DNA from: Piezodorus guildinii
Lineage: Eukaryota > Arthropoda > Insecta > Hemiptera > Pentatomidae
DNA length: 64,000 nucleotides
Direction of reading: 5' to 3'
Assembly: GCA_023052935.1 (NCBI GenBank)
Contig: CM041292.1
Coordinates: forward strand, 104,087,406-104,151,405
Under the pieces are notes generated by a model that was not told the origin of the DNA, made no database searches, and worked only from the letters and a program-made list of their open reading frames with translations. This document shows positions 34,826 to 45,665 of the stretch, piece after piece. Position 1 is the first letter of the stretch. Every line of letters begins with the position of its first letter. The translations under genes and the position numbers were made by a program.

Positions 34826-36397
34826 TTAATTATCCGTACTATCGTCTGTGTTACTTATAAAATCTGTTGCTTCCCACTGTTTTTTAAGAAGTTTTGTGAT
34901 TTTAAGTTTTGTTCTCCGATCAGTTATTAATGCTTTAGTATCTTTTAGCATGCCCCTAAGACCCTCCGTATTAGTAGTAAATTCCTGGACAAATTCACTG
35001 ATGTTTTTAGTATTGGGGTATATGTCGATTAACTTGATCATGTCTTCAAATGATATAGGGTACTTTTCTTTATTTCCTTCAATTGCCTGTCGAGCACTTT
35101 CAAAGTTAACCGAAGAATTATTTTTTTCAGCTTTTTTTAGTTTCTTCAATTTTTTACCTACGGGTTGAACTGGGGTCATCAATGGGTAGTCTTCAAAATT
35201 GATAATATTTTCAGGGTCTTCCTGGGAATCTATGGTGAGGTTTAATTCGGTTGTTGATACAGTAGAAGGGGTAGAGCTAGAATGGCATCGTTTGACCCCG
35301 GATACCACGGTAGGTAGTAATATTAAATTATTGGGATTATTGAGAGGAGTCGATGGAGTAGGGTTATTTAAGGCGCCACCGCTAGTAAGCTGGTTGTCAT
35401 GACTACCAGACAACAGCTCCACTGGACCGCCTCTGGCAGCCTTAGGCACTGGTGAAGTGCTAGCGTTGTCATGGCTACTGGCTAGCGTGGCCTCTACTAT
35501 GTTATCAGTGCTGGGTAAAACATGATTAGGCGTATCGAGTAGCGAGCGATCGGTGTTTGTTTCTTCACTGACGCTACTAATTATTTCTGGATTGAAATTA
35601 ATTAATGTAGCCTCGTTTTCTTTGTTTTGGGGCTCAGAGATATCTATATCATTCTCACACTCTGGGCAATCGGTAGAGATATGCCCTGGCTGTTTGCAAA
35701 TAAAACAGATGACAATGTCTTCACCTAAAAAAATTCGGTAAGCTACATTATCGTGTTTAATTAACAATGAAGATGGGAGTTTCGTTAGGTCCTCAGATGG
35801 GATGTAGACTTGTCTTCGAAAACTTAAAACATGGGCCAACCGTGGGTCTTGGTACCCGGCCCTGAGAAAGTGCATTGGTGAAACTAACCTCAACCCTAGT
35901 TTTTTCAATTCATTTTCTATAGTATCATGAGGTATGGAAGGGCAAGCATTAGAAATAATAATTCGTTTTGCTGGATTAATTAACCGTTTTATGTAAATTT
36001 CTTTGTCGTTAATAACTATTGATTTATGATTCCTAATGATATTATCTACTGCCTCTTTGTTACTGAAGTGAATGCAAAACCGGGAATTGGAAATTCTTGA
36101 TGTGTATCGGATGAATTTTGGGTCGATTAGGGCTGCGATTTTGATTACGTACTCTTTCTGTTTAATACCCGGAACAGTGTGTAATATTATAGCGTTTTCT
36201 CGCTTTGAAAACTTTTCTGATGCGGTGGCTTTGGCATAGCTAATTTCAGTAGGTTTGAGGTTAGGTGTTACTTTATTGGTTGTTTGTCGGTTTTCCATCT
36301 CTTTTTGACTATTACTGTTTATTTTCATGACATTAGAGGTAACTGAGGATTTAATGGGGGTAGCTGACATCGCTACAGAGCCAAAAGCTCTGAGCAC
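34826..36397 (-). CDS. I-like LINE ORF1, nucleic-acid chaperone/Gag-like protein, one CCHC knuckle
   Basis: Expected to coat the element RNA and carry it in the ribonucleoprotein. The frame is intact for 523 codons. Residues about 67-150 (beginning NAIILHTVPG) and 150-225 form two successive segments consistent with the RRM-like modules of I-type ORF1 proteins, followed by a perfect C-X2-C-X4-H-X4-C knuckle, CFICKQPGHISTDC (residues 231-244). The C-terminal half is polar, Ser/Thr/Asn rich and then lysine rich (KKLKKLKKAEKNN). A second in-frame ATG at residue 10 (MSATPIKSS) could be the true start. The LINE 5' UTR lies immediately upstream. Confidence 0.9.
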   Translation of the reverse strand: MLRAFGSVAMSATPIKSSVTSNVMKINSNSQKEMENRQTTNKVTPNLKPTEISYAKATASEKFSKRENAIILHTVPGIKQKEYVIKIAALIDPKFIRYTSRISNSRFCIHFSNKEAVDNIIRNHKSIVINDKEIYIKRLINPAKRIIISNACPSIPHDTIENELKKLGLRLVSPMHFLRAGYQDPRLAHVLSFRRQVYIPSEDLTKLPSSLLIKHDNVAYRIFLGEDIVICFICKQPGHISTDCPECENDIDISEPQNKENEATLINFNPEIISSVSEETNTDRSLLDTPNHVLPSTDNIVEATLASSHDNASTSPVPKAARGGPVELLSGSHDNQLTSGGALNNPTPSTPLNNPNNLILLPTVVSGVKRCHSSSTPSTVSTTELNLTIDSQEDPENIINFEDYPLMTPVQPVGKKLKKLKKAEKNNSSVNFESARQAIEGNKEKYPISFEDMIKLIDIYPNTKNISEFVQEFTTNTEGLRGMLKDTKALITDRRTKLKITKLLKKQWEATDFISNTDDSTDN

Positions 36398-36592
36398 CTA
36401 TAATAGGCGTATATTCGCCCAATTTCTTATTGAAATACCAATTCTCACTTTCGTGATGGAACACGCACCCTTAAATTGTCTAAACTGCACAAAGTAATGT
36501 CTATTTTTTCAAGAAAAACACTTATAAATTAATGAAACTGTAAGACTGACCTGAAGTGCGTCTGCTTCGCATGGGTCCCAAACAGCTGATCC

Positions 36593-36605
36593 TAATAACA
36601 ATTAT
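36593..36605. repeat. Target-site duplication of the I-like LINE (5' side)
   Basis: TAATAACAATTAT, identical to 30916-30928. Confidence 0.9.
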
Positions 36606-36854
36606 ATTTAAAGATGATTTCTAAGTGTTTTAATTCTATTTGCCAATAACCCATAATCAGCGTCTTAATAGCTTCATAACTTCATAGTAGTCATATCTCA
36701 TAACTCTAAAACGCTATAAAAAATATTAGATACGATTAGTATTTAAATATTAAATAGAACAGAACAGTACTCTGGGCATTTTTCAAGTATAAAATAATAA
36801 GACTGTGATATTTTAACAGGAAAATTAGAAAATAACCATATTCTTACTTTGCAG

Positions 36855-37051
36855 GAGAGTCAACGTCACCGGATTTTACAGACCTAACGCTACTTCCACA
36901 CCACGCTGCTGGGCCCCGGTCACTTCGCAAAAGTATTACGTCATATTTGCTGACCTCAATGGTGACGAGCTGCAAGCCAAGGATGACGACTTCATGGGAT
37001 CCACAGCTGACTGGACTGAGCAGAACGAAGCGAGGGTATGGAGGGGAGTCG
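36855..37051 (+). CDS. Internal exon of an unidentified host gene
   Basis: A 197-base segment bounded by a strong acceptor (TTCTTACTTTGCAG ending 36854) and a perfect donor (GTAAGT from 37052). It is far richer in GC than its surroundings and open through the whole exon. With one leading base, the frame reads RVNVTGFYRPNATSTPRCWA, PVTSQKYYVIFADLNGDELQ and then an acidic DDDFMGSTADWTEQNEARVW, leaving one trailing base, so both introns interrupt codons after base 1. Two N-X-T sites (NVT, NAT) fit an extracellular or luminal protein. C/G-ending codons are frequent. I do not recognise the family. A second plus frame and the antisense frame are also open but have poorer composition. Other exons of the gene were not found in the window. 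Confidence 0.65.
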
Positions 37052-37171
37052 GTAAGTTCACTTAAGATCAATTTAATATTTAATCAAGAGAAATTTTGAG
37101 AGACCATTTTCTTATATTTTCAGTAAACGCTCAAAATAAACATTTTTTTTCATTATTAATTGGTGTGGGTC

Positions 37172-37388
37172 GCAGTCCTATAAACACTTCAATTAAGTTA
37201 ACTTAATTTATTGCTACAACGTTTCCGCCTAAATTTTAGACCTTTATCAGGGAACGCCTAACTTTTTTACTAAAAAATCCTCATTGCTATAAGCCCTCAC
37301 TAATCACTCTGAAGATGGCCTAAAATGTAGGCCGAAACGTCAGAACGATAAATTAAGTTCACTAATTTGAAGAGTCTTCATGACTGCA
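37172..37388. repeat. Inverted-repeat element with two hammerhead-like cores
   Basis: Outer arms GCAGTCCTATAAACACTTC and its diverged reverse complement near 37350-37388 flank two opposed motifs. Minus strand (about 37216-37252): CTGATAA, paired arms, GGAAACGTTG. Plus strand (37309-37341): CTGAAGA, then TGGCCTAAAATGTAGGCC, which pairs on itself, then GAAACGTC. A third partial motif (GACCGAAACGTTGGC) is at about 37547-37561. All lie within the first 600 bases downstream of the host exon. Confidence 0.55.
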
Positions 37389-37689
37389 CTTTCTCAATTT
37401 CTCAATTTCTGCTATTTCAGTACTAGACAGTACTAAAAGTTTAATAATAAAGCTCATTAATATAATAAAGTATTGAGAGTGACTGTTGAGTTTCGATCCT
37501 ACATTAAGACACTTAAAAGTCCTAGTTTTTGTAAAGGCACAAACTCAGACCGAAACGTTGGCACAATAAAGTAGGTTGGTTCACTTGAAATATTTCTATG
37601 ACTCCACATCCAAATAAGTTCTCCTTTTAAAATTAATTTTCATTAAAAAAATCACATGCCGATTTTGGCTTATTTAATACAAAAATCTC

Positions 37690-37691
<2 letters not shown>

Positions 37692-37760
<69 letters not shown>
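37692..37760. repeat. TA microsatellite
   Basis: About 68 bases of pure TA alternation. Confidence 0.95.
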
Positions 37761-39297
37761 CTGCGACAATCGAGCCACGAAACGGAAAAAGATTGCCATT
37801 GCAAAAGACACGGACGCTACGATAAAATAAATGAAACTCAAAGAAAGGTAATCATTCAACAATTTAAAGAAGAATTAATTAATTTGCCTGAAAACGTTAT
37901 GTGTGCACAAATTTTTTTCAATTGTTAATAAGATTAATTGTTGTATTAATTGGAAGTTTGAATTATTATTGTTTTGTTTGTTAAAAAATTCTATCAATCA
38001 AGATCATTGGTCATGACAAAAAAATACTTATTGCGATTGTGTAAATTTAAGTATAGAATATCAAAATATTATATAGGTTGTGTATAAATATCACCATTTC
38101 ATTAATAAAACATGGAAGAAAGATCCCCCTTCGTCCAGGACTATTCCACTTTAATTTAATGCCTAAATTGTTTTGTTATTTTACTAAAACATTTTTTTTT
38201 TAGAACGTGTTATGCCTGTTTTGGGCAAATTTATTATTTTGACACGCAGGATATATAAACAAATTGAAAATAAAAATGATAAAACATACTTAAGTAATTA
38301 GAGATCTGAAAACTAGATTTCCTCGGAAAGCACTCCAACTGACATCCCCCCTTTCTTCCGTGGACTCTTCAAATACCTTTGCTTCAATAGAAGTTCATTC
38401 CTAATCTATCCCATTAGGTTTCAAGCGTGCTTAATCTGATAATCCACAGAGGCTTAAAACATGATGACCGAAGGACCTTCTTAACTATTGGAATTCCTTA
38501 GGGATGCCCACTAATGTATAGTTCCTCTTCTAATTTCTTCAGTAATATCATAACACATTAATCTATATTTAGTTGTATTCTGTAATAAAATAAATTTAAA
38601 CAGTTAAATAAATATTTTCAAAAAGGGAGATTATCCTTTTTTTTGTCGGTACTCAATGGATCTAGAGGATATCCAGCTGGCCACGATCAAGTTGAGAAAG
38701 TTGGGGCTGTGAGAGAGGGTATTGAGGGAGTAGAATCGACGAGAGGAGGACACCTATTCTGAGGGAGGAGGCTCTGATCCAGGGATTTGAAGGCCCTGTC
38801 CCAGGCGCTAACAGTGTCTCTCTAAGTGGGACTTGCCGAGGATTTGCCTCCCTATTCACCCAGGCCTTTTGTCATGCAAATAAGCTTTCGTGTTATATTA
38901 CTAATCTCTTTCAATCTCTATTGCCACTCTAAATATTGGACGGATTTATATAAATAAAGGATCAAGTTAAATTATACAAGCACACGCTCTGGCCAGATTC
39001 AAAAAGATGTGGCGAAGCTGGAGCCTTAAAAATATTGGCCATTGTTACAGAGATTCCGATAAATTGAAAAAATACCTGAGAAATTAATATTAATGGCAAG
39101 GCCTATACCAATGTATATAATTTTGACTAGGATTCCATTTGGATGAATTCACTGATCGAACCACACCTACAATAGAAACAAATGTTATCTACTTAGAAAA
39201 AACTCGAGTGAATCCTTCCAATTACATTTTTATTTTTTTAACCATAATTTTTATTTAAAAATAAGAATAATAACACCATCTGCTGCACCAAGGCATT
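37761..39297. other. AT-rich DNA with a GC-richer unclassified block
   Basis: The block 38640-38880 has moderate GC and a 65-codon minus frame without recognisable motifs; it may be an old element. Nothing else recognised. Confidence 0.3.
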
Positions 39298-39301
39298 ATG
39301 T

Positions 39302-39617
39302 TTTAACGAGTTTCGTTAAAACTAATTCTTACTTAGTAATTAAAACTTTAATAACCACAAAAGCACATTTATTATGTTCATACAAGCTTTATCAACAACA
39401 TTAAAAAAAACATATGTTTTATTTACAGGAAGGTTACTTTCTGGTTAGCCACCTGGTACACATTTTATAAAATATATACAAATAAATTTAATGAACATAT
39501 CAAAAATATTCACAACCAAAAATATGAATTAGACAAATTATGTGACCAAGTGGCTAACGCGATTTATGCCTGCGAGTGGTACAATTAACTGAAGGTTAGG
39601 GTACCCACTCCGCTACA
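39302..39617 (-). repeat. 3' LTR of the Mag-like Gypsy element
   Basis: 316 bp, preceded by a purine-rich tract at 39618-39630. Differs from the 5' LTR by a few substitutions, e.g. GAGTTTCG versus GAGTCTCG. Confidence 0.92.
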
Positions 39618-40335
39618 CACCTCCCCCCAATGACTGCGTCGGGGAATCGGCTCGGTGGTCTGACTATTCTTCCACTACGAGTCATCCTGGGGTCAGGAAC
39701 TTGGCGATCAGGCTCGGCGGAATCATTGTGTTCCGTTGAAACCTTCTGAGGGTCCGGCTGAGCACAACTTGAATCTTGATCCTGGAGGAGGAATGCTGGC
39801 TTCAATCGGTCTATGGTTACAGTTTTGGAACCACTAAGCAGTTGAAGAACAAACGTCTTCTTATGTCTTTTTAAAACTTTGTAGGGGCCCGTATAAGGTG
39901 GGATGAGTGGTCTTTGTACCATATCGTCCCTCAAAAAGACATGGGAGCACGTTAAGAGGTCCGGGTGAACGAAGGGTTTTCTAGTGGGCGTCCGGTAGGC
40001 AGCCGGCCTGAGACTCACTAATTGCTCCCTTAGTTGTCGAATAAACTCTCCAGCGCTTTCCCGTTGCCTAGTTTCTTCTAAAAATTCACCGGGAAGCCGA
40101 AGAGGTTGACCGAAAGTCATCTCTGCGGCACTTGTGACGTTGTCATCCCGTATTGCCGTGCGAAGTTCCAGAAGTACCATAGGCAGCAGGCTGGTCCAGG
40201 CATTGCTGTTGAACTGCGCCGGTTTGGGCTGTCTTCAAAGTACGATGCCATCTTTCGACGCAACCATTGGACTGTCGGTCGTAAACGAAAAGTCGGCGGT
40301 TAACGCGTCTAGCAGCAGATTCCGCCTCAGCTACT
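39596..40335 (-). pseudogene. Gypsy Pol remnant: protease start fused to integrase C-terminus
   Basis: Reading from 40335: AAESAARRVNRRLFVYDRQS is the start of the protease region typical of Mag-like Pol; it then passes at about 40264-40274 directly into NGCVERWHRTLKTA, which belongs to the end of the integrase core. The frame shifts once soon after, then an intact 194-codon frame (40180-39596) has MVLLELRTAIRDDNVTSAAE, a GPY-type module (GPYKVLKRHKKTFVLQLL) and TRSGRIVRPPSRF, ending just inside the 3' LTR. The protease core, RT, RNase H and integrase N-terminus are deleted. Confidence 0.85.
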
Positions 40336-40339
40336 GCTA

Positions 40340-41167
40340 GTTCTAGTTTTCCGAAGGATTGGAATCACTATTCCAAGTGCACGGTTTTATACATTTGATC
40401 GCCCGTTCTCCGAATCAAGCATGATGAAAACAAAGACTCTGATTCTTTGGTCGACGTCGCTGTGGTTTCCCTGAGCCCGACTTACGAGCTTCTAAAGCTG
40501 TTACCCTCTCAGTCAACCTCTCCAGAGTAGGGAGTAATCGGGTTTCAAATTCGGAGGGGTGGGGTAGCTTTATTACGGCAACTTCGCGGTCTTGGCCTTC
40601 GCTAAATTCGGCGATCCTATCCGCTATAATACAAAGATTTTTTAAGTCCTGCTCATAGCATGTTGCCAGGGCTAACTGCATCTTATTAGGGAGTCCCCGT
40701 AACCAAATAACTTTAATGAGATCCTCGGGAAGCAATGAACTACTCAGCTGTTGAAGGTCTCTAAGGAAACGCGACGGTTTTCGGTCACCGAGCTGCTGTT
40801 CGTCCAGAAGGCGACGAATTCGTCTATTATAGGATTCCCCAAAACACCGAATTATTCTATCCTTGAGAATTTCGTAAGGATTTTCAGCCGGTGGTGTTTT
40901 AGCCAGGTCTACAACTTCTCTCATGGCTTCCCGGTCTAACTGCGCTATAGTGTATTGAAATTTATTTAGGCTACTTCTAATACTATATAGCGAGAAAACA
41001 GTTTTCATTTGTACAAAGAAAACTTCCGTATCTGCTTTAAAAAATTCAGGGAGCTGTGCTTTGACACAAGCCGTCGATACCATTTCTACGGGTTGTGAAA
41101 TTACCGGCGGAGTTACGATCTCTTGGTCGTCTAGCGTGAGAAGATTAAACACATCCTTTGATGCCAT
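40340..41167 (-). pseudogene. Gypsy Gag protein, one premature stop
   Basis: Structural protein of the retroelement particle. ATG at 41167 lies about 63 bases inside the 5' LTR. The first 250 codons are intact and show KAQLPEFFKADTEVFFVQMK near the start and an Arg-rich region before the cysteine box. A TGA then interrupts what reads on as FGERAIKCIKPCTWN, so the cysteine-containing C-terminus is split (stop at about 40415). A CGA-to-TGA transition would explain it. Confidence 0.85.
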
Positions 41168-41230
41168 TTTTGTAAAAATGCTTATTAAAACTATGTACTC
41201 ACAGCTCTCGGATCACGTCGGGGTCAACAA

Positions 41231-41546
41231 TTTAACGAGTCTCGTTAAAACTAATTCTTACTTAGTAATTAAAACTTTTATAACCAAAAAAGCACATTTA
41301 TTATGTTCATACAAGCTTTATCAACAACATTAAAAAAAACATATGTTTTATTTACAGGAAGGTTACTTTCTGGTTAGCCACCTGGTACACATTTTATAAA
41401 ATATATACAAATAAATTTAATGAACATATCAAAAATATTCACAACCAAAAATATGAATTAGACAAATTATGTGACCAAGTGGCTAACGCGATTTATGCCT
41501 GCGAGTGGTACGATTAACTGAAGGTTAGGGTACCCACTCCGCTACA
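41231..41546 (-). repeat. 5' LTR of the Mag-like Gypsy element
   Basis: 316 bp. Followed inward by the primer-binding-like site at about 41211-41230. Confidence 0.92.
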
Positions 41547-41629
41547 ATGTATTAAGATTGTGCAAGTACGCTATACAATTAAACAAGCAAAAATGAAGCA
41601 AGCAAATAAATGCCACTAAATAATAAAAA

Positions 41630-42560
41630 AAATCAGGTGCGCTCAACACACGGCTTTCACTTACCTCCGTAATTTCTATCAATTATGGAAATTTTTAAAC
41701 AAATTCAGAAACGAAAATAAATTGTTAAACAATTATTTACATTGGATTTTAAAAGAAGCATGTATTTTATTAAATAGTTTAACGACAATCAGTTAGTTTT
41801 TATCAGCTTTCCATCACTCTCCGTTAACTTTTACAATTATGTATTAGATATGTACACAATTATGTAACTGTACTAGTACAGTTATTATGTATTAGATAAT
41901 ATTTTTTCTCAAATCTTTAGCATTTCAACAGTATATTACTGTTTATACGTTCTAAAACAAAGAATTTAACTTAAAAAATATTTTTTGCTGTTATCTCCTT
42001 TAGTTGGATATCGAATTCGTTCAACTTATATATTAACAATTTTTGACAATGCTATTGGCAATGCTATACCAATCAGATGATATGGTAAATTAAAAAAAAA
42101 AAAACTACAAAATCAAACGTACCTTAGAGGAAGAAATTTTGAAATATCGGCATTTAAGTCCTGTCTGACTGTTTCAATAAGAATAAAACCTACATGTATT
42201 ACAGCCCGTCCAATTTTACATTGATCGAATCCAAATCGTTAGTGCCGTTTTTGAGAATTAGGTGCAAAATGCATTGTATAAAATGGCTCTTCTGGTAAGC
42301 TGATTTTGGTGAAAAAGTTGCTATAACATTTCGGAGGTATAATCGTCTTAAATATAAAATTACGGTTTCATAGAACTTATAGTTTTTGCGCTAGACACCA
42401 CATATGGACACAGACAGATCTTTTAGCGAGACCTGGTCATTTGGACTCAGGGGACCCTAAAACGTGTATTTTCGTTATTCGTTCGGTATTCAAAAATTTT
42501 CATGATCACAATACTTTCCCTTACTTTATATTTCATATATAGGTAAGTGAAAGTAAAAAT
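41630..42560 (+). repeat. TIR14 repeat, near full-length copy
   Basis: Left end CAGGTGCGCTCAACACACGG then CTTTCACTTACCTCC; right end ATATATAGGTAAGTGAAAGT. Here both inverted termini (CTTTCACTTACCT / AGGTAAGTGAAAG) are clear. The CA site is short (ACCACATATGGACACAGACAG). Confidence 0.85.
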
Positions 42561-44290
42561 GAAAACGAATTTACATTTATAGAACATCACAGTAAAAACA
42601 GAAGAAATCATCTAATACACAAAGATACGTATGGACATTAATTAAAATGATTTAAAAGTATTAAACATTCTGGATATATTGGATATATAACTGATTTCCC
42701 ATTGGCATACGATCTAACAAAAATAAGTTTGGTAAGTGTTGGTCGAATATGCCTTTTCTACTGAATTAACAACCACTTTTAGAAATTATAAATCTCAAAA
42801 TAAGGCTGATATTTATTTATATACTTATACGATAATGGAAATTATATATATATATTGCATTGAACATATTAAAATTTCGCTTTACCTTAATAATATTACT
42901 CTTTATTTTTTTATATTACAATTTTTTTATTGTAATTTTTTTTTCTCTCTTCCCAACAGTTCCTAATACCATATATGCCTCTTGCTACTTTTAAAGGGCC
43001 TTTTTTAGAATATATTATTGATTTATTTCAATAAAATTAATTAAAATCAAATAATATAGTAAATAAATTCAAAGCCTTGTTAGGGTTAAACATTTTTTAA
43101 GGAAAGAAGAAAGACTTATTGATATTACAACACAATGAATGCTAGAATCAAATTATTATTCACTAAACCTAGTAGCGGGGCTAAATGCTTGGAGAAGATT
43201 TGACCTACAGACTATGAAGCTACTAAATACTGCTACTGCCCTGGCTATCCTATCTAGACTAGTCTGTGTTGCGATTTCCCTCTCCATGCCAGTAAGGGTT
43301 GCACATCTGGGTTTCATAGAGTAACAGTATACCTGATTTCAGTCTTTCGTCTTCTTTTTCCACTTTATTTTCTTCTCTTATTAAAAGTAAGGCACCTCTT
43401 GAGGAGCTATAAGCGTTATAACTGATTGAGTAGAATGTCATTAAAGCACGGATTAAAAATGAACAGTATTTAGTCAAAATTTAGATTTCTGCAAAACACC
43501 ATACATGATGACCCAAAGATTCTAACTGTACATTTTTACATTCACGACAAATATAACACGTTTCATTCATCGACAAATCAACTTGTTTCTTCCCTTTCCT
43601 TCTCTCTGTTACCAGATAAACCCCAAAGACGACTTAAAAGAAATTGACCATGAGTTTTACTTAACTAATAGCAATTGATAAAAATTCTAGACGCTGGTCA
43701 AGAAGAAAATAGAACTTCTAATTTGCTAGATGAGCAGCACTTCAGTTGTGAATAAAAACAATATTAATAATAATAAATCCGTTATAGTTGAATGTATTGT
43801 TTTATAAGCATCGTTGATAATACTGCTACATTCATTAAAGAGAAAATCGATAGAAAACTTACATATCTTTCTTTCTTGAAGAGAATATTTCGTTCTGTTA
43901 ATCTTTGGGATAGAAGTAACTTAAGTTCAATTAAATAGTTCATATTTACTTGAGAGTTTCATATTTATTTTATTATTTTTCATTTTCAGAAAATAAAATT
44001 CCGGGATGAATAACTGTACTCCATCTTATGAGTTCTACTTAACTTTTTATCCACACATAATTTTACCCTTCTTTGACCAATTTATGTTTTAAAACTAGAA
44101 TTCAACTCTAGAGTGGTCAAATATTTTTATTAAAGAGTTTAAATTGATATGTTTAATTAAGATATAAACCATCATTTCAACTAAGCAGACATCAAGTGAA
44201 ACGCATAATACGTAGTCCTTCCATTAATATTGGTAAAAAGAAATAAATGATTATTTCAACAAAAAAAATATTTAAAAAATGTATATCAAT
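42561..44290. other. AT-rich intergenic DNA, no gene recognised
   Basis: The short frames at 42736-42966, 43139-43324 and 43259-43477 (minus) have no motif or splice support. Confidence 0.35.
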
Positions 44291-44293
44291 AGA

Positions 44294-44580
44294 TTAAACA
44301 AAAAATAAATTGCACAAAATGCCCATCCCCTCTTTTGTCTTGACAGAGGCAATCATTTTCCGTGGCCAGTCATCATTAGCAGCACGTAGCACATCTTGAG
44401 GAAAACGCTCAACTGCTGGGACCAGAAATTGTTTGAGACTTCCCAAGTTAGGGTGTGCTATGTGGCATGCCATCCTTGTTTCTTGGATTTTAAAAACTTT
44501 TTCATCGCTAAGCAAAATCTCTAGATGAAGGCTATTAGGGTAACGTCCAAGGAGCACTCCACATCTAGGCGGCATAATTT
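44294..44580 (-). pseudogene. mariner-like transposase remnant with central deletion
   Basis: The minus frame of 93 codons joins EILLSDEKVFKIQ, which matches the block around the first catalytic aspartate of mariner/Tc1-type transposases (FSDEKxF), directly to the C-terminal part PNLGSLKQFLVPAVERFPQD, LRAANDDWPRKMIASVKTK. In an intact enzyme these are separated by well over 100 residues including the other two catalytic aspartates. Different family from the relic at 22860-23400. Confidence 0.75.
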
Positions 44581-45404
44581 GTTATTAGGAAGTGATTTGC
44601 CTTTATTTTCGAAGGTCACTTTTCATTATGCAAGCAGTGATCTGACAGATATTCCTACTTCCCGAGACATGATTTGTTGTATTTTTATAAAAAAAATAAG
44701 AAAAAAAATAATGTTTAAATAAAATAAAATCCTGGCAATCACACTTATTATGTGTGTAAGTTCTGAAAAGCCAGTAATCGTTTCATTATTTTATTTATTT
44801 TTTTTGCTATTTATTATATTACGTTTTTTTTATGTCAAATAAAAGAAATCAGGAAAATATATAAATTAGACTTATGAACGTATGCTTACATACAACATTA
44901 GCTGTGACTGAGGAATATCAAAATTTTCGTAGAGCCCAAAATCGGACTCAAGAAAAGCCCTGCGCTTGTAATGTAAACCTAATGTTTTTCATATCTCTTG
45001 AATTTGATGACTATTCCAACTCTTGTTGATGTGTGTTTTCTCACACATCTGTTTTTCTTCTCACAACAATAATATATAAATCATACAGGTCTTTTCGTAA
45101 GATGCAGTATTTTTAGTTATTTTTTAGTGTATAGATCTAAAAGATTTTTCATTGATTTCTACAACACCCTACAAGTTTTTATTGAGCAGTTCTGCACGCA
45201 TCTTGTCATCATACATTTTTAGAAGCCTTTTAATAACGGGTGCAGAAAAAAAAAATTGGAAGCCTTAGAATATTTTGATGATATATGCTACTTCGCCTAC
45301 ATTTTTGGAAACAAATAGGAAAAACTATACGTTCAACGAAGAGAATCATAAAAGGCTGGTATAATAATAAATCAAAGAAAACAAAAGAAACTTCGGTGAA
45401 TAGC

Positions 45405-45665
45405 AAGATCCAGTAAAATTTTAATATAGAGGAACAGAGTTTAGAAAGGGTGGACAAGTTCTCTTACCAGGGAAGTATAGTGAACTAGGATAGGAGGAAG
45501 AAAAGGGTGAAGGGTAAGATGCGATGAGGACGTGAAGACCGAAGAAAAGAAAAGGCGTTCTCGCAACTTTGGCCGGTATAAGGTTCGCAAGAGATCCGGA
45601 GGAGGGCAAAGTTTTGTACCTTAGCAGCAACGTAAAGTTTGTATGCCAGAAATGAACCCAATAGA
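45405..45665 (+). pseudogene. Decayed LINE region downstream of RT
   Basis: The plus frame with several stops reads EEQSLERVDKFSYQGSIVN and then KEKAFSQLWPV, GSQEIRRRAKF, which follows the EExxxxVxxFxYLGSxV...AFxQLWPVWRSREISRRTK pattern of endonuclease-RT LINEs. The stops at the expected positions of Trp and Glu codons mark decay. The minus frame at 45421-45675 is its antisense shadow. Confidence 0.65.

Larger units (their letters stand above)
30929..36592 (-). mobile_element. Complete I-like LINE, 5,664 bp, with 13-bp target duplication
   Basis: The direct repeat TAATAACAATTAT occurs exactly at 30916-30928 and 36593-36605 and delimits the element. On the minus strand it starts GGATCAGCTGTTTGGGACC, has a 5' UTR of about 195 bases, ORF1 (36397-34826), a 52-base gap, ORF2 (34773-31061, one frameshift), a 3' UTR, and a (TAAA)n tail of about five units (30929-30950). 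An AP-endonuclease, RT, RNase H and CCHC knuckle in ORF2, CCHC in ORF1 and a short-repeat tail rather than poly(A) are features of the I clade. Intact duplications and nearly complete frames indicate a recent insertion. It lies 249 bp from the acceptor of the host exon at 36855, in the opposite orientation. Confidence 0.93.
39302..41546 (-). mobile_element. Internally deleted Mag-like Gypsy LTR retrotransposon
   Basis: Two direct repeats of exactly 316 bp (39302-39617 and 41231-41546) differ at only a handful of sites. They are flanked by the 4-bp duplication ATGT (39298-39301 and 41547-41550). In the minus orientation the LTR starts TGTAGCGGAGTGGG. Directly inside the 5' LTR is TTGTTGACCCCGACGTGATC, a tRNA primer-binding-site-like sequence of the kind seen in Mag-type elements. 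Inside the 3' LTR edge is a purine tract GGGGGGAGGTG. The interior holds Gag and the integrase end but no complete protease, RT or RNase H, so the 2.2-kb copy is non-autonomous. Low LTR divergence implies recent insertion. Confidence 0.93.

Noticed and set aside
36844..37071. Minus-strand 75-codon frame across the host exon
   Set aside because: The plus strand has matched acceptor and donor sites and better codon composition.
44294..44580. Functional small transposase gene
   Set aside because: Two of the three catalytic aspartate regions are deleted.
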